DNA of 64,000 nt from Isoetes taiwanensis (Eukaryota > Streptophyta > Lycopodiopsida > Isoetales > Isoetaceae): assembly GCA_021234155.1 (NCBI GenBank), contig JAJEKV010000056.1:1595330-1659329 (forward strand), written 5' to 3'. A program made the translations under genes and the position numbers. Positions 33,519-45,661 of this stretch are shown piece after piece. Under the pieces are notes generated by a model. The model was not told where the DNA came from, made no database searches, and saw nothing but the letters and a program-made list of their open reading frames with translations. Positions within the stretch are counted from its first letter, which is position 1; each line of letters opens with the position of its first letter.

Positions 33519-34406
33519 GGCTCAATGCCTTAGCCTCAGCCTCTGCAACTGACTTGGGATCTATGGCCTTGACCATTCGTTTAATTGATGGGGCCAACCC
33601 TTCAATATAGCCCTCCACCGCCCTCTTTTCATTCATTCCTGGCACATACAGCCTCAAGCGCATGAATTCATCAGTGTAGGCCTGAACCGACATACCCTTC
33701 TGCTCTAACCCGTAGAAGGTCTGAATCTGTTGGCATGTGTGCGCATGGGGCACATAATGTGACTTAAAAGCTTTGGCAAACTTCTGAATTTGCATACCTT
33801 CATCGGATGCTTGGCTCGCATAGCCCTTCCACCAAATCTGAAAGCAGCTCTGTAAGGTTTGGTGGCAACCTTTTTCTGTATCCTTTTTCGTCGTCATGCC
33901 ATAGGATTTTCCAAACTCCTTTATCTCGTCCAACCAGGACTCCGTGATTCAGCCCGCCTCTAGATTTCCCATCAAACCGGGCCAATTTCTGTTTTTCCAT
34001 ATCTATCGGTTATGGTCGTATCAACGGTCTTCACGGTACTCCTTGTCGGCGCTTTGGATGATCACCGGATGATACGGGACGACTCCAAGGACTCAGAAGT
34101 GGCTGATTGTGAGGATGTGGCACTATCCCTTGAGGAACTTTGACGGCGTTTGGAACGGTGCTTCCTTTGTGCGGGTACAGGCCCCGGTGCCGGTGCGAGT
34201 GGCTGCTGGGGTGGTGGACTTGGCGGTAACGGGGGTAACTCCGGCCCATCCTCCTGCATAGGCTGCGGTGGGTTGGCATTCAAGACATAAGTTTGCAGCT
34301 CAACTAACTGTCGCTTCATCAACATAAGTTCCTGCTCAGGTGTTAATCTACTGGCATTCGAGGGCGTCTGCCAGGCGGCGTTGCGTGCACCGTCTATATT
34401 GAGCAT
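33406..34406 (-). pseudogene. Gypsy gag, terminal copy
   Basis: Starts MLNIDGARNAAWQTPSNASR at 34406. A Pro/Ser-rich N-terminal region (34406-34062) is followed, after frame changes near 34065 and 33930, by the Retrotrans_gag capsid-like domain (33933-33406: WWKGY, FKSHYVPHAHTCQQIQTFYG, GMSVQAYTDEFMRLRLYVPG, YIEGLAPSIKRMVKAIDP). The start codon is the same in every array unit in which the region is readable. Confidence 0.8.
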
Positions 34407-37098
34407 AAAAAGGTATAAGGAGAATTATAGTGACATCAAGTCTCACAAAGAAAATCATTTGAGGATAGCATTTAGAGAGAGAGTAAATAGAAGAGTACAA
34501 CAGAAAAGATCTTTATTATAAGTGAGAACAGTCGTTACATTAGAGATCATTACACTGGTAGTGACAAAACTTAAAGTGATATAATACAAAGATAGATATT
34601 ATACATTGGACAATTCTTCAACTCACACATAACGTAGAAAACAAAACTGAGGGGACCGGACCTAGGGCTGCGCAAAAGGGTACAAGATAGAGTAGCGAAC
34701 GCTCTCGTGTACAGCTCTGACTAGCTTGTAGCGAGCCCAGGCCTGGATGATAACAGGTTGGTAGTCTAGGGTGGGGCTAATGATAAGGAGATTAAAGAGC
34801 CTTCTTAGCGCATAGAAAATCTGCCACAAGTGATCGTTGGGCGTCGACAAAAAGCTTCATGCCTTGTCATGTCCCAATAATCCCATGTTCGACAAAGAGT
34901 TTGCTATAAGTCCTCAAAGGCCCGTTCTCGGAGAATGTTGACTACTTATAGGGCTCTCCCTGCTCTGCGGGTTCCCCTACCTCGTAATCGTCATCCCGCT
35001 CCGGGTACTCCCCATATCGCTGGCCGTAGTCTTGTTCAGGAGGCCCTGGATCGTCCCTTCATATTTGGTTGGTGATTCTTTCTTCATATTCTTGAGTCCC
35101 TCAAATGCAAGGCGGTAGGAATGAATATACAAAGCGTGACAATTTCTTATACTCTAAGGTCTAAAAGATACAAGGAAGTATCTTGGGAACACCAAAAACA
35201 ATTTAATTGTATTCAACGATACAATAATCATAAGTCATAAGACAATGGCACATATATTATAGAATGGCTAAGAAAAATGCCAGATTAAAATTTATAACTA
35301 TACGTAATACAGGATGTGTAATAAAAATTTCTAAGAACTAGGTTTCTCCTCTTAAGCCCATAGGCCGAGGAGGAGGTGGTGGTGGCGGTCGATGGCGTAA
35401 CAAAGTCAACCACGCTCCCGAGGAAGCCCCACCGGTCTGCACCGGTGCCGTGGCCTTACGGAATCCGTAAGTTTTAGAAGAGCATGCAACTTCGATGCGT
35501 GACACTCCCGAACATATACGACACTCCGGACGTATACATCACGGGACTTTCCCCTCCCATGGCAACCAACTCACCACGAGCAGGGTTGGGAGTCGGCCCC
35601 CTTTGCCATGGTATCGTCTTGGCCCCAACAACAGGACGGGGCCGGGAGGCATCCACCCGCTCCTGCCTCCGGCTGGAACTCGCGTGCTTCCCAAAAGCTC
35701 CGACAACATTCAACTTCTCCTTGTATTGGCTGCCGGACTTTCGGGCTACGGCTTTTCTCCAGTGTTTAATGGGCGTCCGGTCCGTCGGGTTTGGCCCCTG
35801 CTCATTCTCTAGACCCCCATTACCCTGCTGGTCCTGCTGTTCCTGTCGGGCCTTCTCCTCTTTTTCCTTTTGGATTCTTTCCTGTTCCTCCCGGAACTCC
35901 CGGGCCCTCTGGAGGTCAGCTTCAACCTCCATGTACCGCCGTTCTACAATGCGGCGAAGGAGTTCAGCGTGGTATCGGTCGGGTCGCTGGTTCATATCAA
36001 TCTGGACCGTCGTCAAATAATCCAGGCTGATGTCAGGAATCTGTCCCCATATGACATTGTTTGGTTTGTCGGGCATGTTGAAGGTGACTTTCTTTTCCTG
36101 GCGGCCGCTAGAGCCCCGGACTCGGTGAACGGCCCTTATAAGGTGTGTACGGGCGTGGCTGCGAGTAAGAGGCGGGGTGCTGGTATTGGTTTCGTGGTGC
36201 GTCCTCTTCAAGGCTCAATGCCTTAGCCTCAGCCTCTGCAACTGACTTGGGATCTATGGCCTTGACCATTCGTTTAATTGATGGGGCCAACCCTTCAATA
36301 TAGCCCTCCACCGCCCTCTTTTCATTCATTCCTGGCACATACAGCCTCAAGCGCATGAATTCATCAGTGTAGGCCTGAACTGACATACCCTTCTGCTCTA
36401 ACCTGTAGAAAGTCTGAATCTGTTGGCATGTGTGCACATGGGGCACATAATGTGACTTAAAAGCTTTGGCAAACTTCCTGAATTTGCATCTGCTTCTGTC
36501 CAGATGCTTGGCTCTGGCATAGCCCTTCCACCAAATACGAGCAGCTCCTGTAAGGTTTGGTGGCAACCTTTCCTGTATCCTTTTCTGTCATGCCATAGGA
36601 TTTTCCAAACTCCTTCATCTCGTCCAACCAGGACTCCGCATTCAGCCCGCCTCTAGATTTCCCATCAAACTGGGCCAATTTCCTGTTTTTCCATATACTG
36701 GTTATGGCCGTATCAACGGTCTTACGGTACTCCTTGTCCCGGCGCTTTGGATGATCACCAGATGATACGGACGACTCCAAGGACTCAGAAGTGGCTGATT
36801 GTGAGGATGTGGCACTATCCCTTGAGGAACTTTGACGGCGTTTGGAACGGTGCTTCCTTTGTGCGGGTACAGGCCCCGGTGCCGGTGCGAGTGGCTGCTG
36901 GGGTGGTGGACTTGGCGGTAACGGGGGTAACTCCGGCCCATCCTCCTGCATAGGCTGCGGTGGGTTGGCATTCAAGACATAAGTTTGCAGCTCAACTAAC
37001 TGTCGCTTCATCAACATAAGTTCCTGCTCAGGTGTTAATCTACTGGCATTCGAGGGCGTCTGCCAGGCGGCGTTGCGTGCACCGTCTATATTGAGCAT
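34407..37098 (-). repeat. Array unit 1 (short, 2692 bp)
   Basis: Contains gag (37098-36108, in two frames: N-terminal part to 36457, capsid 36566-36108). It then fuses near 36057 straight into the second block of the 5' ORF: one open frame (36211-35474) reads from the gag/pol linker KVTFNMPDKPNNV into IWGQIPDISLDYL. Nucleocapsid, protease, RT and the first block of the 5' ORF are deleted. The last part of the 5' ORF is damaged here (SGVSYMFGSV instead of SECRICSGSV). Non-coding segment at 34407-35340. Confidence 0.85.
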
Positions 37099-39790
37099 AA
37101 AAAGGTATAAGGAGAATTATAGTGACATCAAGTCTCACAAAGAAAATCATTTGAGGATAGCATTTAGAGAGAGAGTAAATAGAAGAGTACAACAGAAAAG
37201 ATCTTTATTATAAGTGAGAACAGTCGTTACATTAGAGATCATTACACTGGTAGTGACAAAACTTAAAGTGATATAATACAAAGATAGATATTATACATTG
37301 GACAATTCTTCAACTCACACATAACGTAGAAAACAAAACTGAGGGGACCGGACCTAGGGCTGCGCAAAAGGGTACAAGATAGAGTAGCGAACGCTCTCGC
37401 GTACAGCTCTGACTAGCTTGTAGCGAGCCCAGGCCTGGATGATAACAGGTTGGTAGTCTAGGGTGGGGCTAATGATAAGGAGATTAAAGAGCCTTCTTAG
37501 CGCATAGAAAATCTGCCACAAGTGATCGTTGGCGTCAGCAAAAGCTTCATGCCTTGTCATGTCCCAATAATCCCATGTTCGACAAAGAGTTTGCTATAAG
37601 TCCTCAAAGGCCCGTTCTCGGAGAATTTTGACTACTTATAGGGCTCTCCCCTGCTCTGCGGGTTCCCCTACCTCGTGTCGTCATCCCGCTCCGGGTACTC
37701 CCCATATCATTGGCCGTAGTCTTGTTAGGAGGCCCCGGATCGTCCCTTTCGTATTTGGTTGGTGATTCTTTCTTCATATTCTTGAGTCCCTAAATGCGCA
37801 AGACGGTAGGAATGAATATACAAAGCGTGACAATTTCTTATACTCTAAGGTCTAAAAGATACAAGGAAGTATCTTGGGAACACCAAAAACAATTTAATTG
37901 TATTCAACGATACAATAATCATAAGTCATAAGACAATGGCACATATATTATAGAATGGCTAAGAAAAATGCCAGATTAAAATTTATAACTATCGTATCTG
38001 AGGATGTGTAATAAAAATTTCTAAGAACTAGGTTTCTCCTCTTCGCCCATAGGCTGAGGAGGTGGTGGCCGGCGGTCGATGACGTAACAAAGTCAACCCT
38101 GCTCCACCGAGGAAGCCCCACCGGTACAGGCCCGGTACCGTGGCCTTACGGAAATCCGTAAGTTTTAGAAGAGCATGCAACTTCTGATCTGTGACACTCC
38201 CTGAACATATACGACACTCGGACGTATACATACGGGGACTTTCCCCTCCCATGGCAACCAACTCACCACGAGCAGGGTTGGGAGTCGGCCCCCTTTGCCA
38301 TGGTATCGTCTTGGCCCCAACAACAGGACGGGGCCGGGAGGCATCCACCCGCTCCTGCCTCCGGCTGGAACTCGCGTGCTTCCCAAAAGCTCCGACAACA
38401 TTCAACTTCTCCTTGTATTGGCTGCCGGACTTTCGGGCTACGGCTTTTCTCCAGTGTTTAATGGGCGTCCGGTCCGTCGGGTTTGGCCCCTGCTCATTCT
38501 CTAGACCCCCATTACCCTGCTGGTCCTGCTGTTCCTGTCGGGCCTTCTCCTCTTTTTCCTTTTGGATTCTTTCCTGTTCCTCCCGGAACTCCGGGCCCTA
38601 CGGAGGTCAGCTTCAACCTCCATGTACCGCCCGTTCTACAATGCGGCGAAGGAGTTCAGCGTGGTATCGGTCGGGTCGCTGGTTCATATCAATCTGGACC
38701 GTCGTCAAATAATCCAGGCTGATGTCAGGAATCTGTCCCCATATGACATTGTTTGGTTTGTCGGGCATGTTGAAGGTGACTTTCTTTTCCTGGCGGCCGC
38801 TAGAGCCCCGGACTCGGTGAACGGCCCTTATAAGGTGTGTAATGGGCGTGGACAGTAAGAGGCGGGGGTCTTGGTATTGGTTTTTCGTGGTGCGTCCTCT
38901 TCAAGGCTCAATGCCTTAGCCTCAGCCTCTGCAACTGACTTGGGATCTATGGCCTTGACCATTCGTTTAATTGATGGGGCCAACCCTTCAATATAGCCCT
39001 CCACCGCCCTCTTTTCATTCATTCATCGGCACATCTGACCTCAAAGCGCATGAATTCATGGTGTAGGCCTGGCCGACATACCCTTACGCTCTAACGTAGA
39101 AAGTCGAAATGTTGGCATGTGTGCACATGGGGCACATAATGTGACTTAAAAGCTTTGGCAAACTTCCTGAATTTGCATCTGCTTCTGTCCAGATGCTTGG
39201 CTCTGGCATAGCCCTTCCACCAAATACGAGCAGCTCCTGTAAGGTTTGGTGGCAACCTTTCCTGTATCCTTTTCTGTCATGCCATAGGATTTTCCAAACT
39301 CCTTCATCTCGTCCAACCAGGACTCCGCATTCAGCCCGCCTCTAGATTTCCCATCAAACTGGGCCAATTTCCTGTTTTTCCATATACTGGTTATGGCCGT
39401 ATCAACGGTCTTACGGTACTCCTTGTCCCGGCGCTTTGGATGATCACCAGATGATACGGACGACTCCAAGGACTCAGAAGTGGCTGATTGTGAGGATGTG
39501 GCACTATCCCTTGAGGAACTTTGACGGCGTTTGGAACGGTGCTTCCTTTTGTCTTGGGTAAAGCCCGGTGCCGGATGAAAGTGGGCTGGCTTGGGGTGGT
39601 GGACTTGGCGTGCCGGGGGTAACTCCAGCCCATCCTCCTGCATAGGCTGCGGTGGGTTGGCATTCAAGACATAAGTTTGCAGCTCAACTAACTGTCGCTT
39701 CATCAACATAAGTTCCTGCTCAGGTGTTAATCTACTGGCATTCGAGGGCGTCTGCCAGGCGGCGTTGCGTGCACCGTCTATATTGAGCAT
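37099..39790 (-). repeat. Array unit 2 (short, 2692 bp)
   Basis: Same length and same deletion junction as unit 1 (near 38749), so the two arose by duplication of one short unit. gag N-terminal frame 39790-39146 has a local scramble in the Pro-rich region (39540-39620). The capsid is broken between 39022 and 39146. The C-terminal part of the 5' ORF is intact (38405-38028, with SECRICSGSV and the end RHRPPATTSSAYGRRGET). Confidence 0.85.
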
Positions 39791-42700
39791 AAAAAGGTAT
39801 AAGGAGAATTATAGTGACATCAAGTCTCACAAAGAAAATCATTTGAGGATAGCATTTAGAGAGAGAGTAAATAGAAGAGTACAACAGAAAAGATCTTTAT
39901 TATAAGTGAGAACAGTCGTTACATTAGAGATCATTACACTGGTAGTGACAAAACTTAAAGTGATATAATACAAAGATAGATATTATACATTGGACAATTC
40001 TTCAACTCACACATAACGTAGAAAACAAAACTGAGGGGACCGGACCTAGGGCTGCATAAAAAGGGTACAAGATAGAGTAGCTTAACGCTCGTGTAATAAC
40101 TCCCGACTAGCTTGTAGCGAGCCCAGGCCTGGATGATAACAGGTTGGTAGTCTAGGGTGGGGCTAATGATAAGGAGATTAAAGAGCCTTCTTAGCGCATA
40201 GAAAATCTGCCACAAGTGATCGTTGGCGTCAGCAAAAGCTTCATGCCTTGTCATGTCCCAATAATCCCATGTTCGACAAAGAGTTTGCTATAAGTCCTCA
40301 AAGGCCCGTTCTCGGAGAATGTTGACTACTTATAGGGCTCTTCCTGCTCTGCGGGTTCCCCTACCTCGTAATCGTCATCCCGCTCCGGGTACTCCCCATA
40401 TCGCTGGCCGTAGTCTTGTTCAGGAGGCCCTGGATCGTCCCTTCGTATTTGGTTGGTGATTCTTTCTTCATATTCTTCGAGTCCCTAAATGCGCAAGACG
40501 GTAGGAATGAATATACAAAGCGTGACAATTTCTTATACTCTAAGGTCTAAAAGATACAAGGAAGTATCTTGGGAACACCAAAAACAATTTAATTGTATTC
40601 AACGATACAATAACCATAAGTCATAAGACAATGGCACATATATTATAGAATGGCTAAGAAAAATGCCAGATTAAAATTTATAACTATACGTAATACAGGA
40701 TGTGTAATAAAAATTTCTAAGAACTAGGTTTCTCCTCTTCGCCCATAGGCTGAGGAGGTGGTGGCCGGCGGTCGATGACGTAACAAAGTCAACCCTGCTC
40801 CACCGAGGAAGCCCCACCGGTACAGGCCCGGTACCGTGGCCTTACGGAAATCCGTAAGTTTTAGAAGAGCATGCAACTTCGATGCGTGACACTCCCCGAA
40901 CATATCGACACTCGGACGTATACATACGGGGGACTTTCCCTCCCATGGCAACCAACTCACCCACGGCGGGTTGGGAGTCGGCCCCCTTTGCCATGGTATC
41001 GTCTTGGCCCCAACAACAGGACGGGGCCGGGAGGCATCCACCCGCTCCTGCCTCCGGCTGGAACTCGCGTGCTTCCCAAAAGCTCCGACAACATTCAACT
41101 TCTCCTTGTATTGGCTGCCGGACTTTCGGGCTACGGCTTTTCTCCAGTGTTTAATGGGCGTCCGGTCCGTCGGGTTTGGCCCCTGCTCATTCTCTAGACC
41201 CCCATTACCCTGCTGGTCCTGCTGTTCCTGTCGGGCCTTCTCCTCTTTTTCCTTTTGGATTCTTTCCTGTTCCTCCCGGAACTCCCGGGCCCTCTGGAGG
41301 TCAGCTTCAACCTCCATGTACCGCCGTTCTACAATGCGGCGAAGGAGTTCAGCGTGGTATCGGTCGGGTCGCTGGTTCATATCAATCTGGACCGTCGTCA
41401 AATAATCCAGGCTGATGTCAGGAATCTGTCCCCATATGAAGCTCTGGGAAGCTTCATGCAACTCAAACGGGGGAAGCTCGATGGCCCTGCCATCAATGAC
41501 AGCGACTCCATCCCCTAAATATCTATACTCTCGACCCCGAGCTACTGTATCGGCTCATTCCAGCTCCCTGCGGTCATCCTCCCTGGCCAAGTTCCGGATA
41601 CGTTCGGCCTCTGTTCTTATATCCTCCTCCTCGGTGTGTCCCTCACATTCGGGAGGGTAAAATTTAATCAACATCATGACCAGATCAGGTTGCTCGGCCA
41701 TGGTGTAAGGAAGCTGGCGGAGATTCAACCTAACCAAGAACTGCTCCGACGAGTAGTGATAGATTGGATAGGGTATCCTAGCATCGTTAGCAAATCTGTT
41801 TACCAACTCATCTAGAAGTATATCAATCAAAGCAGGGTCAGTAGCCATATGCTGTGCGATTAAGGCATAGATCTGGGCTATGGTGAGGGTAGCGGGGTCC
41901 ACGGTACTCTTGGTGGTGGCCATAACTATAGTACTGAGGTCTAGGGCGGCAGGAAGTGAGGCGCTTGCGGTTAGGACGACGATAGGGGAGGCGCTTGGGG
42001 TAGAAAAGGCGGTAGAGAAGAACCAAGGTGGGAGAGCAAGGTCGGGCCCCGGTAGCTATGGCGGGCGTCAGACCTAGCGGGCGGAGGCGCGGTAAAACTA
42101 AAAAATTTCCGGTAGTACCCTGCCAAACCCAAGAAACTTCGGACCTCGGAAACATTAGCTGGGATGGGCCAATCCTTTACTGCCTCTATCTTTGCTGGGT
42201 CGGTAGCAATTCCCTCTGCTGAAATGACATGTCCCAAATAATCCACCTTCGGAGTGGCAAACTTGCACTTAGAGAACTTGGCAAAGAGCTGGTGACGTCT
42301 TAGCTTTTGTAGGGCCAACCGAAGATGTTTCTCATGCTCCTCCTATAGATGAGAATGTCGTCAAAGAAAATAACAACAAAATCATCCTAATATTGTCGGA
42401 AGACATCATTCATCAATCGCATGAAAGTTGCGGGGGCATTAGTTAATCCAAAAGGCATAACGGTAAACTCATAATGCCCGTATCGAGTGCGAAAGGCAGA
42501 TTTATGAATGTCCTCCTCTTTAATTCTTTTCGATGATATCCGAGCGTAAGTCAATCTTTGAGAAGTATCCGCCCCTTGCCAGCGATCCATAAGGTAAATG
42601 CGCGCTCTAGGCAAAGCATAGCGGTTCTTGATGGTATGCTTATTGAGCTGGCGATAGTCAATACACATTCTCAAGGAACCATCCTTCTTCTTAACAAAAA

Positions 42701-44731
42701 GGATAGGAGCGCCAAAAGGCGAAACACTAGGCCGAATGAAGCCTAGGTTTAATAGCTCCTGAAGTTGCTTCTTAAGCTCGGCCAATTCAGGGGGACTCAT
42801 ACGGTACGGGGCCTTACTAGTAGGCTTAGTACCTGGTTCCAAAGCTATCTCACATTCTACCCCTCTGAATGGAGGAAGTTTCTGGATCTCGTCGGGAAAG
42901 AGATCACTAAACTCCCTAAGAAGATTAGCAATGCTTTCTGGCAATGCATCAACTACTTGCTTCTGTTTAGCAGCTGATTCAATGGATGCAAGTCTGATGA
43001 CACAAAGTAGGTTATCCTTGCGTATAGCCTTACTTAACTGCCTGATGGACATAGACTGCACAATAGGGTTTAATGGCTCCATTAGCTGCGTTGAAGGTAA
43101 CCTCCCGCTTTTCGCAGTCGATATTGGCTTTTGCAGATGCCAAAAATTCCATACCAACAATCAGATCATATTTGCCAATATCCATTAACTCGGCACCCAA
43201 TGCAACGGGTGCACTTGGCAGCCATTTTAAGGTTAATGCGACGGCCATGAGTATGTCTGATTTTACCACTGGCTAAGGTGACCGGTTTCGGTCGGGACCT
43301 CAAAGTCTCAAGGTGCAATACCTGGGCCATTCTAGGAGAAGCAAAATTATTGTGTACTTCCCGTATCCATAAGAATTATAAAAGGCTTACTGTCTACTTG
43401 ACCTATGGTGGAAATAACAGCAGGCTGACTTTCAGCATTGCCGGTTTCTATGGCTGCAAGGATATGGGACTCACCGTGAATATACTCGGGAGCCTCCTCC
43501 TCGACAGGTAGAGTGGACTCGAGGTCATCCCAATCGAGGTCGGCCATGGCCAGCTGGGCAGTCTGCGTGACATAAGGACAATTCTGCATGAAGTGCCCGG
43601 GCCGCATACACCTGTAACATGCCTTATCTCGGTGGAGCTGTTCTCGAGCCTCTTTGGGAATAAGACTGTAAGAGGTTCCAAACTTCCTTACCGACATTGT
43701 TTGGTTTGTCGGGCATGTTGAAGGTGACTTTCTTTTCCTGGCGGCCGCTAGAGCCCCGGACGGGTGAACGGCCCTTATAAGGTGTGTAATGCGGTGGGCT
43801 GCGCGAGTAAGAGGCGGGGTGCTGGTATTGGTTTCGTGGTGCGTCCTCTTCAAGGCTCAATGCCTTAGCCTCAGCCTCTGCAACTGACTTGGGATCTATG
43901 GCCTTGACCATTCGTTTAATTGATAGGGCCAACCCTTCAATATAGCCCTCCACCGCCCTCTTTTCATTCATTCACGGCACATGACCTCAAAGCGCATGAA
44001 TTCATCAGTGTAGGCCTGAACTGACATACCCTTCTGCTCTAACCTGAGAAAGTCTGAATCTGTTGGCATGTGTGCGCATGGGGCACATAATGTGACTTAA
44101 AAGCTTTGGCAAACTTCCTGAATTTGCATCTGCTTCTGTCCAGATGCTTGGCTCTGGCATAGCCCTTCCACCAAATACGAGCAGCTCCTGTAAGGTTTGG
44201 TGGCAACCTTTCCTGTATCCTTTTCTGTCATGCCATAGGATTTTCCAAACTCCTTCATCTCGTCCAACCAGGACTCCGCATTCAGCCCGCCTCTAGATTT
44301 CCCATCAAACTGGGCCAATTTCCTGTTTTTCCATATACTGGTTATGGCCGTATCAACGGTCTTACGGTACTCCTTGTCCCGGCGCTTTGGATGATCACCA
44401 GATGATACGGACGACTCCAAGGACTCAGAAGTGGCTGATTGTGAGGATGTGGCACTATCCCTTGAGGAACCGGCCGGCGTTTGGAGCGGTGCTTCCTTTG
44501 TCAGGTCTGGGGGCCGGTGCGGTGCGAGTGGGTGGGGGGGTGGTGGACTTGGCGTGCCGGGGGGGTAACTCCGCCCATCCTCCTGCATAGGCTGCGGTGG
44601 GTTGGCATTCAAGACATAAGTTTGCAGCTCAACTAGCGCCGCTTCATCAACATAAGTTCCCTTTCGGTGTTAATCATCGGCATTCGAGGGCGTCACAAAG
44701 CGGCGTTGCGTGCACCGTCTATATTGAGCAT
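39791..44731 (-). repeat. Array unit 3 (long, 4941 bp)
   Basis: First long unit. Minus-strand order: gag (to 43624, Pro-rich region disturbed near 44520), zinc knuckle and protease (43853-43347, LMDTGSTQ at its end), RT (43160-42387, stopping before the catalytic FFDD), RT remainder to 42100, junction, 5' ORF (41923-40724 with one in-frame TGA), non-coding segment. The RT contains a private frame disturbance near 42535-42600. Confidence 0.88.
40724..41923 (-). CDS. Unfamiliar 5' sense ORF of the gypsy unit (unit 3)
   Basis: Two blocks in the same frame separated by one TGA at 41555-41557. Block 1, 122 codons, starts MATTKSTVDPATLTIAQIYA and is mostly helical (ALIDILLDELVNRFANDA, TEEEDIRTEAERIRNLARED). 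Block 2, up to 276 codons, runs REYRYLGDGVAVIDG, WGQIPDISLDYLTTVQ, a strongly charged coiled-coil-like stretch (REFREEQERIQKEKEEKARQ) and a basic region; in other units it continues to SECRICSGSV and ends RHRPPATTSSAYGRRGET. In this unit a frame disturbance changes the CRICSGSV region. It precedes gag by about 1 kb, in the same orientation. No family recognised; not gag, pol or envelope-like as far as can be seen. It may be an extra ORF of this lineage or captured host sequence. Confidence 0.6.
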
Positions 44732-45264
44732 AAAAAGGTATAAGGAGAATTATAGTGACATCAAGTCTCACAAAGAAAATCATTTGAGGATAGCATTTAG
44801 AGAGAGAGTAAATAGAAGAGTACAACAGAAAAGATCTTTATTATAAGTGAGAACAGTCGTTACATTAGAGATCATTACACTGGTAGTGACAAAACTTAAA
44901 GTGATATAATACAAAGATAGATATTATACATTGGACAATTCTTCAACTCACACATAACGTAGAAAACAAAACTGAGGGGACCGGACCTAGGGCTGCGCAA
45001 AAGGGTACAAGATAGAGTAGCGAACGCTCTCGCGTACAGCTCTGACTAGCTTGTAGCGAGCCCAGGCCTAGATGATAACAGGTTGGTAGTCTAGGGTGGG
45101 GCTAATGATAAGGAGATTAAAGAGCCTTCTTAGTGCATAGAAAATCTGCCACAAGTGATCGTTGGCGTCAGCAAAAGCTTCATGCCTTGTCATGTCCCAA
45201 TAATCCCATGTTCGACAAAGAGTTTGCTATAAGTCCTCAAAGGCCCGTTCTCGGAGAATTTTGA

Positions 45265-45456
45265 CTACTTATAGGGCTCTCCCTGCTCTGCGGGTTCCCC
45301 TACCTCGTAATCGTCATCCCGCTCCGGGTACTCCCCATATCGCTGGCCGTAGTCTTGTTCAGGAGGCCCTGGATCGTCCCTTCGTATTTGGTTGGTGATT
45401 CTTTCTTCATATTCTTCGAGTCCCTCGTCTGCAAGACGGTAGGAATGAATATACAA
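45265..45456 (-). other. Small acidic open frame in the unit non-coding segment
   Basis: 63 codons in unit 4: MYIHSYRLADEGLEEYEERI then an Asp/Glu/Tyr/Pro-rich stretch (PPEQDYGQRYGEYPERDDDY). The same frame is open in unit 6 (55320-55099) but broken in units 1, 2, 3 and 5. Downstream on the same strand a second small frame (MTRHEAFADANDHLWQIFYA) is open in units 2, 3, 5 and 6 but has a stop in unit 4. Coding status unknown. Confidence 0.3.
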
Positions 45457-45661
45457 AGCGTGACAATTTCTTATACTCTAAGGTCTAAAAGATACAAGGA
45501 AGTATCTTGGGAACACCAAAAACAATTTAATTGTATTCAACGATACAATAATCATAAGTCATAAGACAATGGCACATATATTATAGAATGGCTAAGAAAA
45601 ATGCCAGATTAAAATTTATAACTATCGTAATCTGAGGATGTGTAATAAAAATTTCTAAGAA

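Larger units (their letters stand above)
27721..34406 (-). mobile_element. Most complete Ty3/gypsy chromodomain element, array terminus
   Basis: gag, protease, RT, RNase H, integrase and chromodomain in the Ty3/gypsy order, then polypurine tract and putative 3' LTR, all on the minus strand. No 5' LTR or primer-binding site precedes gag: the sequence upstream of 34406 is the first array unit. At least five frame breaks make it inactive. It is the only unit with sequence beyond the middle of RT. Confidence 0.85.

Noticed and set aside
29664-34406. Integrated plant pararetrovirus
   Set aside because: Integrase and chromodomain follow RT-RNase H and no movement-protein motif was seen, which fits Ty3/gypsy retrotransposons.
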